From: Diadophis punctatus similis
Taxonomy: Eukaryota; Chordata; Lepidosauria; Squamata; Dipsadidae
Direction: 5' to 3'
NCBI GenBank assembly: GCA_023053685.1
Contig: JALIGW010000001.1
Coordinates: 66,841,740 to 66,905,739 of the forward strand
DNA length: 64,000 nt
Below the pieces are notes generated by a model. The model made no database searches. It saw only the letters and a list, made by a program, of their open reading frames with translations, and was not told the DNA's origin. Both the position numbers and the translations under genes were made by a program. How positions within the stretch are numbered: the stretch's first letter is position 1; each line of letters starts with the position of its first letter. Shown here in pieces: positions 1 to 9,950 of the stretch.

Positions 1-203
1 CTAGGAGCCTGGGGAGGGCGAAAACGGCCTCCCCCACCCCCTCTGGAGTCTGGAAACAGCCTGTTTCCTGACTCCCAGTGGGCCCAGAAGGCCCGAAAAT
101 CAGCCGGCCGGTGCGCACATGCACGCCAGACCTGAGCTCGCGTGCCCACTGATATGGCTCCGCGTGCCACTTGTGGCACCCGTGCCATAGGTTCGCCATC
201 ACG
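1..203. mobile_element. hAT-like MITE family A (cut by window edge)
   Basis: Right part of a GC-rich non-autonomous DNA transposon. It ends in the block gccataggttcgccatcac, which also ends the complete copies at 3535, 16054 and 26909. The left terminus lies outside the window, so its target-site duplication cannot be tested. The copy has diverged, and its last bases read catcacg instead of catcactg. It sits in what should be an upstream intron of RMDN2. Confidence 0.8.
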
Positions 204-210
204 GTTCTAG

Positions 211-885
211 ATAGTCAAGGAAATCTAAAAAGTAGACAAGAATTGAAAAATCAGGGTATAATTATAGACTGGTGGCCATATATGCAAATTCAATCACGAT
301 ACAAAAAAGATAAGAGTACAGATTTGAGATAGTCCCACAACAATTAGATAAAATATTGATTGGCCCAGATGAAAAATTAATAACAAAAATCTACAAATAC
401 TTATTAGAATTTGACAGAGCAGAGGACATAGTGAAGGGTGTTATGATAGCATGGGCAAAAAATATCAGATATAGTATAGAATTAAAAGACTGGGAGAAAA
501 TTTGGAATAGAAATCATAAAATAACCAAATCAGCAAAATATAAGGAGAATCAGTATAAAATGTTTTACCGATGGTATATGGCACCCGCTAGATTAGCAAA
601 GATTTATCCAAATTCAGAACCAGATTGCTGGAAATGTGGTCATATACAAGGTACCTTCTACCATACATGGTGATTATGCACGGAAACAAAAAAAATATTG
701 GGTTAAAATTCATAGATGGATATAGGAAATAATAAGTGGTCAAGTAGAATATACTCCAGAGTTATTTTTGCTAGGGATTGTTAAAGGGGAATATAATAAA
801 ACAACCACATATATTATATTACATATTATAACAGCTGCAAGAATAGCATTTGCACAATACTGGAGACAAAAGAACTTACCCCCCA
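211..885 (+). mobile_element. L1 LINE remnant, C-terminal end of ORF2
   Basis: Conceptual translation shows the end of an L1 ORF2 protein: YKMFYRWYMAPARLAKIYP at about 553-609, then the cysteine motif CWKCGHIQGTFYHTW at about 627-670, as in the L1 ORF2 C-terminal zinc-knuckle-like region. After a stop at 671-673 the homology continues in other frames (KIHRW, then EYTPELFLLGIVKGEYN at about 747-797). The reading frame is broken by at least one stop and a frameshift, so this is a dead 5'-truncated copy. A CR1 fragment follows directly. Confidence 0.8.
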
Positions 886-965
886 GGAAGTCCAACTCCT
901 TGCTCAATCAGAAGACCCTGTACCATTCCAGACAAATGGCTGTCCAAGGTCTCGCTCAGATTTTA
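886..965 (-). mobile_element. CR1 LINE 3'-end fragment (antisense)
   Basis: Short antisense piece of the CR1 3' region. It carries the typical string of a 'gtccaactccttgctcaa' block, then 'agaccctgtaccattcc' and 'agacaaatggctgtccaa', which matches the longer CR1 copies at 1735 and 49370. It abuts the L1 remnant, so one element probably inserted into or next to the other. Confidence 0.65.
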
Positions 966-1734
966 TAGGCATATTGCTCTAAGTGTCTGGATTTCTGTTT
1001 AGACAAAGTGGTTGGAAATCTGCTTCATGTAAACCTTTGGATAAGTATTTATTTTCACTAAGAATTTGAGAAGCTGTGAGAATTGATTTCTCATTTGTAT
1101 ATTGTAGTTGAAGCAATAAGAAGCTTATGGCAACACCTAGATTGTTATCTTGGTAAAACCTGTTGAAACCGGATCACAAAAGAGCTACTGTATGTATTTA
1201 GTTAATGTTTTCAGTTGCACATTATGCCTTCAATAGTAGCAGTAGATATCCACGAATTCCTGTTGTACAAAGACTCCATCCTTCACAGATTGCAGGGTTA
1301 TTCTATCATCTTTTATATTGCCCATTATACTTATCTATTTGTGAGAAACACTGAAAGGTATGAATTATTTCTCAGTTCAGTTGTAATGAAAAAGAAATAC
1401 ATTTTCCTCCTCCTGATTTTAATAAAGGAAACTGTTACCCTATCTCTACTAGTTACGCAAAAAAAAAAATCTAGATCATCCAGAAATTAAGTCATAATAA
1501 GTGCTGGGTCAATGCTGAATTAAGATCTCTTTTAATTGTGTTTAAAGTTGTTACTGTTTAAAGTACTTTTTAATTTGTGTTTAAAGTCTACTATAGCCAT
1601 AATGCTTGTAGCTAAACATATTTAATAAATAAACAAACATGAAACATGCAAAATATCAAAGAAGGAATCCAGGGTTAAATTCAGTACAATCAGTAAGACT
1701 TAGGTTTTTATGAAATGAAAGCTCTCCAATTTTC
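966..1734. other. intronic stretch, no feature recognised
   Basis: AT-rich sequence without a convincing exon, repeat family or RNA gene. A possible donor near 1152 was tested as the exon preceding 7482 and rejected. It presumably belongs to an RMDN2 intron. Confidence 0.4.
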
Positions 1735-2465
1735 AGAATAACAGAGTTGGAAGGGACCTTGAACGTCTTCTAGTCCAACTCTGTTCAAGCAAGAGATCCT
1801 ATACTATTTCAGACAAATGGCTGTCTAATCTCTTTAAAGATCTCTAGTGATGGAGCACCCACAATTTCTGAATGCAAGCTGTTCCACTAGTTAATTGATT
1901 TTACTGTCAGGAAATTTCTCCTTAGTTCTAGTTCTAGGTTCCGTCCTTGATTAACTTCCATCCATTGCTTCTTGTATTGTGTTCAGGTGCTTTGGAGACT
2001 AGGTTGACCCCCTCTTCCTTGTAGCAGCCCCTCAAATATTGGAACACTACTATCATATCACCCCTAGACCTTCTTTTCACTAGACTAGATATACCCAATT
2101 CCTATAACTGTTCTTCATATGCTTTTTAGCCTCCAGTCTCCTAATCATCTTTGTTGTTCTTCTCTGCACTCTTTCTAGAGTCTCAACATCTTTTTATATC
2201 GTGGTGACCAAAACTGGACGCAATATTCAAAGTGTGGTCTTACAATGGCATTATAAAGTATTATTAACACTTAATTATCTTTACGATCTTGATTCTATCT
2301 CCCTGTTAATGCACCCTAGGATTGTATTGGATATTTTGGTGACTGCAGCACACTGCTGGATCATTTTTAAGTGGTTGTCCACTAGAACTCCTAAATCCTA
2401 TAATCAATGGATCTACTCTAAGCATACTAAGACACTATTCCCATTTGTGATTTATAGTTTCATTC
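1735..2465 (-). mobile_element. CR1 LINE 3' region (antisense, about 730 bp)
   Basis: Starts with the CR1 3' terminus in antisense (acagagttggaagggacc, then 'tctagtccaactctgttcaa'). It runs through the conserved CR1 3' region: 'agacaaatggctgtct', 'ctccttagttctag', 'gaccaaaactggacgcaat', 'acactgctggatcat' and 'gtggttgtccactagaactc'. Several small indels interrupt any reading frame. It is an old 5'-truncated insertion. Confidence 0.85.
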
Positions 2466-2514
2466 TTGTTTATCACAGTATGAAGATGCTTTGCTAAGTG
2501 GTTTCATTTATGTA

Positions 2515-2660
2515 ATAATATTTATATGCTGCCCCAATCCATGCAGGTTCTGGGAATATAGTAAATAAAAAAATACAATAATGAAAGTCAGCTATGATGG
2601 TTGCCCATACAAAACTAAGGACCAAAAGCTTGCCAGAATAATAACATTTTAAACTTACTT
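2515..2660 (-). mobile_element. possible LINE/SINE 3' tail (antisense)
   Basis: The string 'atatttatatgctgcccc' followed by A-rich 'aaataaaaaaatacaataa' resembles the antisense 3' end of L2/CR1-type elements ('gccgcc ... aataaaatacaataa'). It is short and diverged, so the family is uncertain. Confidence 0.35.
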
Positions 2661-2934
2661 CCTAAAAAATGACCTAGTCTGAAACCTCTTTAAGACGCTA
2701 TGACCTCAGCAGACCCTCCCTGGGTGGCTGACTGGTGAAGCAGATTCAGACCTTTCTACATCCTTTTCTCCAAAATGAAAATTGTCCTGCAACATCAATT
2801 TCTAGTACTGTATAGTTTTTATATATGAATAGGGACAAGAATGTATATGATAGCTATTGTCAAATCCCTATCATTGCTGAGAGACAGACATGGCAATGGA
2901 TGGCATTCACAAAGAAATAAAAGTTCAATCATGT

Positions 2935-3333
2935 TTTATTATTTTATTTTATTATTTTATTTTATTTTATTTAGTTTTCAAACATGGACAAGATAACAGG
3001 TATAAGTATAAACATGGACATGAACACAGGAAATGAGTACAAATAAATGGGGGTAAGTAGGACAGGGACAGTAGGCACGCTGGTGCGCTTATGCATGCCC
3101 CCTTAACAGACCACTTAGGATTGGGGTCAGGTCCGCGGTAGACAGTTTAAGGTTGGAGCTGTGAGGGTTTGAGGATGTAACAAGGGAGTTGGGTAGAGCA
3201 TTCCAGGCATTGACCACTCTGTTGCTGAAGTCGTATTTTTGGCAGTCGAGTTTGGAGCAGTTTACCTTGAGTTTGTATCTATTGTTTGCCCGTGTATTAT
3301 TGAGGTTGAAACTGAAGTAGTCGTTGAAGTAGT
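2935..3333 (-). mobile_element. CR1/L2-like LINE 3' end with (TTTTA)n tail (antisense)
   Basis: A (TTTTA)n stretch at 2935-2970 is the antisense tail. It is followed by 'aacatggacaagataacagg', 'gggacagtaggcacgctgg', 'gtgcgcttatgca', 'gcattccaggcattgacca', 'ctctgttgctgaagtcgta' and 'gtcgagtttggagcagttta'. The same blocks occur at 57121-57254 plus 58453-58935 and at 46979-47276. In the 58.5-kb copy they encode the C-terminal end of a non-LTR reverse-transcriptase protein, which fixes the orientation as minus. Confidence 0.8.
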
Positions 3334-3334
3334 G

Positions 3335-3526
3335 TTAAGTCCTTGACTTATGACCCTGCCAGAGAAGCCAAGCTGGCTTCTTGCGCTTTCGCTAAGTCCT
3401 CGACTTACGACCCGCCTAGAAGGCTGCTGCTGGAGCCAGATTGGCTAAAGTGCAAGCAGCCGACGAGCGGGAAAATAAAGCATTCCTATTGGTTGGCTGT
3501 TTGACAGCTCCACTATAAAATCTAAC
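3335..3526. repeat. unidentified repeat with duplicated 'tcct(c/t)gactta(t/c)gacc'
   Basis: The motif 'aagtccttgacttatgacc' (about 3338) is followed about 50 bp later by 'aagtcctcgacttacgacc', suggesting a small internal duplication. The same motif starts MITE family D elsewhere. A TATA-like box (ctataaaatc, about 3512) follows 'cctattggttggctg', which holds an inverted CCAAT, so the arrangement is promoter-like. It could be a piece of an LTR or a SINE. I cannot name the family. Confidence 0.35.
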
Positions 3527-3534
3527 AGGTAGGA

Positions 3535-3992
3535 CAGTGATGGCGAACCTATGGCACGCGTGCCACAGGTGGCACGCGGAGCCATATCTGAGGGCACGCG
3601 AGGTGTTGCCCTACGTCAGCTCCAGCTGATTTTCGGCCTTCTTTTCGGCCGTTTTTGCTCTCCCCAGGTTTCAGGAAAGTCTCCTGAAGCCTGGGGACGT
3701 TGATAAACAGCCCAACGGCCCAACCGGAAGTTCGGAGGCTTTCCTGAACCCTGGGGAGAACAAAAAACAGCACAATGGACCTACCGGAAGTCTGGAGGCT
3801 TCAGTGAGACCTGTGCGCATGCGCAGGGGGGAGCAGCTCAGGGGGGTTGTGTGCATGTGCAGGGGAGCAGCGTGGGGGGTTGTGCAAATGCACGGGGGAA
3901 GGCATTGCATTATGGGTGTGGGCACGCAAGTGCACGCTATTGCGCGTGTGCATCCTTTTGGCACCCGAGCAAAAAAAGGTTCGCCATCACTG
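3535..3992. mobile_element. hAT-like MITE family A, complete copy
   Basis: Terminal inverted repeats cagtgatggcgaacct ... aggttcgccatcactg flank 458 bp of GC-rich non-coding sequence. The flanks are a perfect 8-bp direct repeat, aggtagga, at 3527-3534 and 3993-4000. Eight-base target duplications and CA..TG ends are the signature of hAT transposons. There is no transposase ORF, so the copy is non-autonomous. The short ORFs inside have biased GC-rich composition and are not genes. Confidence 0.9.
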
Positions 3993-4469
3993 AGGTAGGA
4001 CATTTTAGCAGACAATTTTGTGTACTATGCTTAAGTCAGACCGTAGGTGGCGTAGTTCCAGGTTGAGTCATAGTGTTCATTTTTCCTGCTTTTGTTGAAA
4101 AAAACCCGCTTGTCTCTCATCTTTTGGAAGCTGAATATGAGGCAAAAATGTGCTATCGTTTTCTGTTGTTTTGTTTTATAAAGTCTGTTCTCGATTTCCC
4201 ATATTTTTAATCAATGGATTAATTCCTGCTAGTTTCATGAACATATTCTGGGAAAGAGAGATTCCAGATTGTTTTTGATCTACTGGAAAGGGATTGCTGT
4301 TTTGTAAAAATTTAGAAATCCAGCTTTTTAGAGTAGAGGTTGTGAATTATTTAAAGTTTAAAAATCTCTGTTTAAACTCACCAGTTTATGGTTTGTGGAG
4401 TTGAAGTTCTATTTCAGACTTCTTTGGGACATGCGTCACCAGCCTCTGTCTTTAAATTACTTTCTAAGA

Positions 4470-4604
4470 CAGAGGTCTTCAAACTTGGCAACTTTAAGAC
4501 TTGTGGACTTCAACTCCCAGAATTCTCCAGCCAGCTATGCTGGCTGGAGAATTCTGGGAGTTAAAGTCCACAAGTCTTAAAGTTGCCAAGTTTGGGGACC
4601 CCTG
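4470..4604. mobile_element. palindromic hAT-like MITE family B
   Basis: A 135-bp near-perfect inverted repeat. The left arm, cagaggtcttcaaacttgg ... agaattctccagccagc, is mirrored by the right arm, ending ggggacccctg. It is flanked by the 8-bp direct repeat ttctaaga (4462-4469 and 4605-4612). The transcript would fold into one hairpin with arms of about 60 bp. Other copies lie at 17784, 37535 and 41361. Confidence 0.9.
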
Positions 4605-4612
4605 TTCTAAGA

Positions 4613-5442
4613 CCATCATTTCTTTCTCTCCTCATATGAAATCACAAATCTGTGATAGCTTACAATAGCATCAAAAGATTCCAAAGAAGGCTGGCATAGC
4701 ATTGCAGTCATTTAATCAAATCACTAACACATTTCTATATCCTTCTTCCCCCCCCCAAAAAAAAAAACCCAACCCCTGCTTGCCAGAACTCCAAGAAAGT
4801 CACTCAAACTGCTCATTTCAGGTAGCTCAAATATCTTCGGCACAAATCACATTTCTACTGATTCTGATCATGGTTTTCAAAATAATGATGCCGCATATCC
4901 CAAAACAGCTATGGTGTAACAGTGGATCTTATGAACATAAAATTGCAATCCTACAGCTTTTCTCTCGTAGATGTCAGTAAATATAGACTGCGGATTATTG
5001 TTCGTGTGACTTTTCCACTAAGAGAAAATAAGCAGCTTTCTTATTCATCCAGAAAAGCCCTCACATACAGAAATATAGCCCTTAACTGGTTTAACCCCGC
5101 ACTTTTCTTCTCTTGTCACGCACAGACTTGGAGATTCTGTGAAACTTCAGGATTAGCTTATTTGTATTTCATTGTTTTCTTTTCTAGCTGTAATCCGTTT
5201 AGCTATGGTATGCTGAGTTTATCTGATTAGCACCTAATGAGCCAAGCGGAACTGGAGAGAAAGTGGCGTTGCCGTCCTGCAACATACGAGAAATCAAGTT
5301 TTAGTAACCTTGTTTCTCCTGAATACTTGAAATTCTTTAACTGTCTTTGCTAGGAATATCAAGTCTGGTTTCTTTTTGAGCCGTGTTACAGTGAGATGAT
5401 CCCAACTGTTTGGATAGAAGAATATCCTGACTTTGACAGAAT
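4613..5442. other. intronic stretch, no feature recognised
   Basis: No exon, RNA gene or known repeat could be supported. A C/A-rich low-complexity run lies at about 4748-4768. Confidence 0.4.
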
Positions 5443-5541
5443 GGAATAGAATAGAATAGAATAGAATTGAATTGAATTGAATTGAATTGAATTGAATTGA
5501 ATTGAATTGAATTGAATTGAATTGAATTGAATTGAATTGAA
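5443..5541. repeat. pentanucleotide microsatellite (AATAG)n grading into (AATTG)n
   Basis: About four gaatag units are followed by about sixteen gaatt(g) units with almost no interruption. The switch from AATAG to AATTG within one array means that a point variant spread by slippage. The array sits exactly at the 3' (antisense) end of the LINE-like copy at 5542-6020, so it is probably that element's seeded tail. Confidence 0.95.
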
Positions 5542-6020
5542 TTCCCTATTGGCCAAGTGTGATTGGACACACAAGGAATTTGTCTGGTGCATATGTTCTC
5601 TGTACATAAAAAAAAAGATACATTTGTCAAGAATCATGAGGTACAACACTTAATGATTGTCATAGGGTACAAATAAGCAACCAGGAAACAATCAATATTA
5701 ATATAAATTGTAAGGATACAAGCAACAAGTTACAGTCATACAGTCATAGGTGGGAGGAGATGGGTGATAGGAACGATGAGAAGACTAATAGTAATAGTAA
5801 TGCAGCCTTAGTGAATAGTTTGACAATGGTGAGGGAATTATTTGTTTAGCAGAGTGATGGCGTTCGGGGGGAAAAACTGTTCTTATGTCTAGTTGTCTTG
5901 GTGTGCAGTGCTCTGTAGCGTCATTTTGAGGGTAGGAGTTGAAATAATTTATGTCCAGGATTTCCTTTATGTAAAGGAAATAGATTGGGATAAGGCGACA
6001 GTCTATAAAATAATGCATTG
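5542..6020 (-). mobile_element. CR1-type 'Snake1'-like LINE 3' end (antisense)
   Basis: Begins at the microsatellite with 'ccctattggccaagtgtgat', then 'tggacacacaaggaattt' and 'ttacagtcatacagtca'. It ends with 'tggtgtgcagtgctctgtagcg' split over about 5909-5930. I recognise this as the 3' end of a common snake LINE known for seeding AATAG-type microsatellites. No reading frame remains. The family name is from memory. Confidence 0.6.
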
Positions 6021-6028
6021 CTCTATTC

Positions 6029-6434
6029 CAGGGGTGTCAAACTCGATTTCATGGAGGGCAGCATCAGGGTTGTGTTTGACTGAGGGGGCCGGGGTGGGCA
6101 TGACCAGCTTGAGGTCACTCGTGTCGGAGGCTCCTGTGGTGGCCCAAGCGCTCTGCCAGGGAAAATGGACTCCCGAGCTCTGTTTCTGGCTGTGATGGCC
6201 TCCTGCAACCCTCTGGCAGCGAAAACGGAGCTCAGGGGGGACTGTGCGTGGCCCTCCCAGGCTCCGTTTTCAGCCACAACGAAAATGCAACCCTCTGCCA
6301 GCAAAAACGGAGCTCGGGGGGACTCTGCGTGGACCTCCCAGGCTCCGTTTTCAGCCACAACAGCCTCATGCAACCCTCTGCCAGCAAAAATGGAGCTGGG
6401 GGGGCGCACAGGGGCCTTGAGTGTGACACCCCTG
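6029..6434. mobile_element. hAT (Charlie-like) MITE family C
   Basis: Ends in inverted repeats caggggtgtcaaactcg ... gagtgtgacacccctg, a TIR type known from hAT-Charlie elements. The 406-bp insert is flanked by a perfect 8-bp direct repeat, ctctattc (6021-6028 and 6435-6442). Internally it holds two or three tandem, alternately oriented units around 'ctccgttttcagccacaac' and 'gccagcaaaaacggagct', which create overlapping spurious ORFs. Confidence 0.9.
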
Positions 6435-6442
6435 CTCTATTC

Positions 6443-7180
6443 CTTTCCCCACCTGGCATTCTTCACCTGGATAGCAATACAGTTTCAGCATGTGGTTCTA
6501 TACAGCTAATGGGTATTAGATTAGAGAAGACAGATTGTAATTGTATCCACAAGTTTTGGAACAATGTATTTCCATTCCATTGCTGCCAGTCAATGGCAGT
6601 GTGTAATTGTTGCTTGGAGAGCAAGGCACAAGAGTGTGAATACTTAATAGCTGAAGTTGAAACTCATTTAAAACCACCCTAATCTTTATGGATGATCTGA
6701 GTCAGGATTGAAAACATAAAAGTTTGAATAACTGAAAACTACACTTGGGAATTTGTTTAACACAAAACGGATTTTGAGCTAGCAGATGCATATTGAAGCT
6801 GAGTTGGCAACTAAAGGTGCACAATAAAAATGGGGGTGTTGTCTAGTTAAAGAAATCCTCGTTGCTTCACCCTTTGCAGTTTTAAAAAATTAAAGCAATG
6901 AGCCTAAGCACCACAGCACCTAAGGCTTCATTTCAGTAGATCTAATGGAACTTTCTTTACTGCAAAATGGTTTAGGATTGTTTATAGTAATTATTTTTTC
7001 CAGATCAACAAATAAATAAAACATTTATATAGTCTTTTTGTTGATGTTTGTACAAATCAGAAGGAGCCATCTTAGAAGAGGTTGGGTAATACATGATAAG
7101 AGAAGGAATGCCTGTTCTAAGATGGCTCCCTTCCTTATAAATACAGTACTTATCTACTGAAAGTAACAGGCTGACATTAT
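6443..7180. other. intronic stretch with one inverted repeat
   Basis: No exon or repeat family recognised. At 7063-7076 and 7116-7129 the 14-mer ggagccatcttaga and its reverse complement form a stem with a 39-base loop. Confidence 0.45.
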
Positions 7181-7415
7181 AGGTAGTCTTTGTTTGGATT
7201 ACAATTACAATTGAGATTGGCAACTTGGTCATTAAGTGAAATGGTTACTAAGTGAAACCATGACTATGCTTACAATTTTACTTCAGCTTTCTTTTGCTTT
7301 ACAGACCTGTAAAGTGAATGTCTTAAATGCGAGGATTAGTCATTCTTTTTCCATCTCCATCATAATTGCAAATGGTCACTAAACGAGGCAGTAGCTAAGG
7401 AAGGGATATCTGTAT
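7181..7415. mobile_element. MITE family D, diverged copy
   Basis: Starts 'aggtagtctttgtttgg', then carries 'aacttggtcattaagtgaa', 'atggttactaagtgaaacc', 'aaatggtcactaaacgagg' and finally 'ggatatctgtattg'. The series of 'tcattaagtgaa'-type phrases is characteristic of a common squamate repeat whose other copies are at 12135 and 48551. It lies 66 bp before an RMDN2 exon. Confidence 0.6.
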
Positions 7416-7481
7416 TGTAATGATCATAAAAGTCTAATGATTTCCCCCCTCTTCCCCTCTTTTTTGTCACTTCCTTTTCAG

Positions 7482-7557
7482 GTTTGCAATGATGTGTGGC
7501 TACATGTCTCAGTTTGAAACTATACAAAACAAAATCAGGAATGGCTATCTTTTTAAG
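7482..7557 (+). CDS. RMDN2: RMDN2 internal coding exon (first visible exon)
   Basis: Encodes [18 protein letters not shown] and then RNGYLFK. It follows a pyrimidine-rich acceptor (ttccttttcag) and precedes the donor gtatgt at 7558. The first G completes a codon begun in the preceding exon, which I could not find in 1-7481. RMDN (FAM82) proteins are TPR-like helical proteins that associate with microtubules, spindle poles or mitochondria. The sequence C-G-Y-(L/M)-S-x-x-E-x-x-Q-N-K-I is typical of the family. Together with the five exons downstream it gives 146 C-terminal residues. RMDN2 is preferred over RMDN1 or RMDN3 because CYP1B1 is the convergent neighbour, as in human. Confidence 0.88.
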
Positions 7558-7713
7558 GTATGTTTTGGGTAGTTTTCTTAAACTGCTTGCTACTGTTATT
7601 AACTTAATTCACCCTGACAGTACTGAAGATTATGTGCAAAGTAACATTAACTCTGCCTGGGAGACATAGTTACGTTGTCAGAGTTACGTTGATGAACGCT
7701 CATGTGCATCAAA

Positions 7714-7715
<2 letters not shown>

Positions 7716-7752
<37 letters not shown>

Positions 7753-7756
7753 GTGT
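7716..7756. repeat. (GT)n microsatellite
   Basis: About 20 GT units with one GC interruption, in the intron after the first visible RMDN2 exon. Confidence 0.95.
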
Positions 7757-8249
7757 AATCTTCCAGATAACTTAAACTAGTTTTCAAACTGAAAAGAATT
7801 CTTTTGGATTAGCTACAATATTTTCATCCTGCTCCCACCCTAAATGCGGAAGGAGCAGCATGAGACCTCGCTGACCTAGAGGCCCAGAGTATGTGTATTG
7901 TTCAATATGTTTGCCATAGAAATATTCATTTGCTCTTGATTCTGTGGATTCCAACTTCTGAGGGTGTCTCTCTGCTCACAACAGATTTAAAACGCTGTTC
8001 TCTGAAAATCAGCCCCGTCTTACTCCTGAGTTCAGTTGATTGAGAGAGGATTCCTGAAATGCATTCCACTTTTATCATTTCTGTCTACATGTATTCTTTG
8101 GTTGCCGTTAGACATTTTTAATGCATACATAACCTTGATGAACTCTAATATTTATGGAATACGTAAGCAAACAAGATGCCTAAATTTATTGTGGCAAAAC
8201 AGCTGAAAACAGGAAGGGCCGTTCTTTTTTATGATCTTCTTTCTTACAG

Positions 8250-8327
8250 GAACATCTTGACAAAGCAATTGCACTTAAGCCACAAGATCCCCTTTTGTAT
8301 TATCTAACTGGAAGGTGGTGTTATGAA
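8250..8327 (+). CDS. RMDN2: RMDN2 coding exon
   Basis: 78 bases encoding [20 protein letters not shown] and then GRWCYE, in phase with the previous exon (..GYLFK|EHLDKA..). The acceptor is ttcttacag and the donor gtaagt. The P-Q-D-P-x-L-Y-Y-L-x-G-R-(F/W)-C-Y block is one of the most conserved parts of RMDN proteins and has TPR-like helical character. The intron phase is 0 at both ends. Confidence 0.92.
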
Positions 8328-9109
8328 GTAAGTATCCCGTGATCCTTCTAAGCATTTACTCATCAGTAGTTTATGAAGATTTTTTTTTAGGGCAAAAAAA
8401 GGGAGGGCAGCTGAGTAATTTTAATAAAATTTGGGACTGGATTAAAATTAGACCTCACACTGGTATGAGAGATGCACTTTAAAGTCCTAAAGGATTTATG
8501 TCCAGGGTAACTTCACAACAGCCTCTTCCAAATTTAAGATCTGATGGAGAAACCCTAACCCTAATGACAGAGGTAATAATTAATCTCACAGAGGAGATGT
8601 TTGATCTTTTCCCGGACATCAGACATTAGAAATGAAACTGCAGTTTAAAAGTCTAAGTAAAATATTTATTTCGGTACAAAATAATAAATCATCATTTGTT
8701 TACATCTCTGATATAAAAATGTGCGTCTTCTCTCAATGGAAGACAGAGCAAGAAGGGTAGAGTGGAGAATGGAATGCACACATGCGTACAAGAACATATC
8801 AATCATGTGCTCAGGAATAAACCATTATATTGAATAGGGATGCATCTCTCTGCATATACATGTAACAGGCAATAATCACACCGTGACACCTAAGGTAGAG
8901 GAACAATGTCTAACTTTAGTTACTACATATGCCTGCTTTTATTTTCCCCCCTTCTGTTTAATAGTTGTTAGACTCCTAGAATAGAATCCAAGTTGATAAT
9001 TTGTACATCGCCATTCATATAATAAAACTACTAATAATTGCGACCTACTCTTTTTCATAAACTGAAAATACTCTTTATAGTTTACATGTGTATTTTCAAT
9101 TACTCACAT
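8328..9109. other. RMDN2 intron, no feature recognised
   Basis: AT-rich intron sequence. The string ccctaaccctaatg at about 8554 is only two telomere-like units and is not an interstitial telomere array. Confidence 0.45.
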
Positions 9110-9600
9110 TTACTGGAATACTGTATCCAATTCTGGTCACTATGAACAAAAATGATGCTAAGACTCTATAAATAGTGCAGAGAAGAGCAACGAAGGGATG
9201 AAAAGGGATCTGGAAACTAAATCATATGAAGAATAGTTAATGGAACTAGGTATGTCTAGCCTATTGAGAAGGATTAGAGTGACATGATAGTTGTCTCCTA
9301 GTACTTGAGGGGCTGTCACAGAAAAGGAGGGGTCAAGCTAGTCTCCAAAGCACTTGCGGGCAGGACAAGAAGCAGTGGGTGGAAGCTTGTCAGAAAGAGA
9401 TTCACCCTGAAACTTAGGAGGAATTTCTTGACAGTGAGAACAATTAAGTAGTGGAACAACTTGCCTCCTGGAAATGTGGGTGCTCCATTGCTGGAGGTTT
9501 TCAAGAAAAAATATTGGACAACCATTTGTCTAGAATGACATAAGCAGGAGGTTGGACTAGAAGACCTCCAAGATCCCTTTGAGCCCTATGATTCTGTCAC
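9110..9600 (+). mobile_element. CR1 LINE 3' region (sense)
   Basis: Sense-orientation CR1: 'ggaatactgtatccaattct', 'gcagagaagagcaacgaag', 'ctggaaactaaatcatatga', 'ggacaagaagcagtgggtgg', 'cttaggaggaatttcttgac', then the 3' end 'aggaggttggactagaagac' and 'ctccaagatccctttgagcc'. Stops and indels make it non-coding. It is 5'-truncated. Confidence 0.88.
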
Positions 9601-9710
9601 TTCTAAGATGGCATGTTTAGCCTTGAGAAGGTTGAGAGGGGAACTTGATAGTACTTTGTATAAAAGGATGTCATCTCGTGTTCTGTAGTGCAAGTCATAG
9701 AATAATGGGT

Positions 9711-9757
9711 TTCAATTACAAGAAGGTAATTGAAAAAATTACCTTCTTGTAATTGAA
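9711..9757. repeat. perfect 21-bp inverted repeat (hairpin)
   Basis: Arms at 9711-9731 and 9737-9757 are exact reverse complements separated by the five bases gaaaa. It is intronic. The stem is AT-rich, and I do not recognise it as a microRNA or a MITE. Confidence 0.85.
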
Positions 9758-9884
9758 AAAAAATTCCCAACAATAACATCAGTTTAGCAGCAAAGCCAAT
9801 TACCTAGAGGAGTTCACTTGATTGGATGTACAGTATTTGATGTCAAGGCCGCAGAGCCATCTGTCTGGAATACTTCAATCTGGA

Positions 9885-9950
9885 TTCCTTCACCGGAGGT
9901 TGAACTTAATGGTCTACATGGCCCCTTCCAACTCTTATAATATGACCTTT
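9885..9950 (+). mobile_element. CR1 3'-tail fragment
   Basis: The string 'ggaggttgaacttaatggtc' followed by 'ccccttccaactcttataat' matches the last 60 bases of CR1 copies (ggttggactagaagacc..ccttccaactct). It is short and diverged. Confidence 0.6.

Noticed and set aside
356..673. 105-codon ORF as a host gene
   Set aside because: Its sequence is the C-terminal end of L1 ORF2, and homology continues beyond its stop in other frames, so it is a decayed retrotransposon.
1060..1160. Possible RMDN2 exon preceding 7482 (donor-like 'cttg|gtaaaa')
   Set aside because: The reading frame that would supply a Trp codon split gives MATPRLLS, which does not resemble RMDN proteins, and there is no convincing acceptor.
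8554..8568. Telomere-like ccctaaccctaa
   Set aside because: Only two units. Far too short for an interstitial telomeric array.
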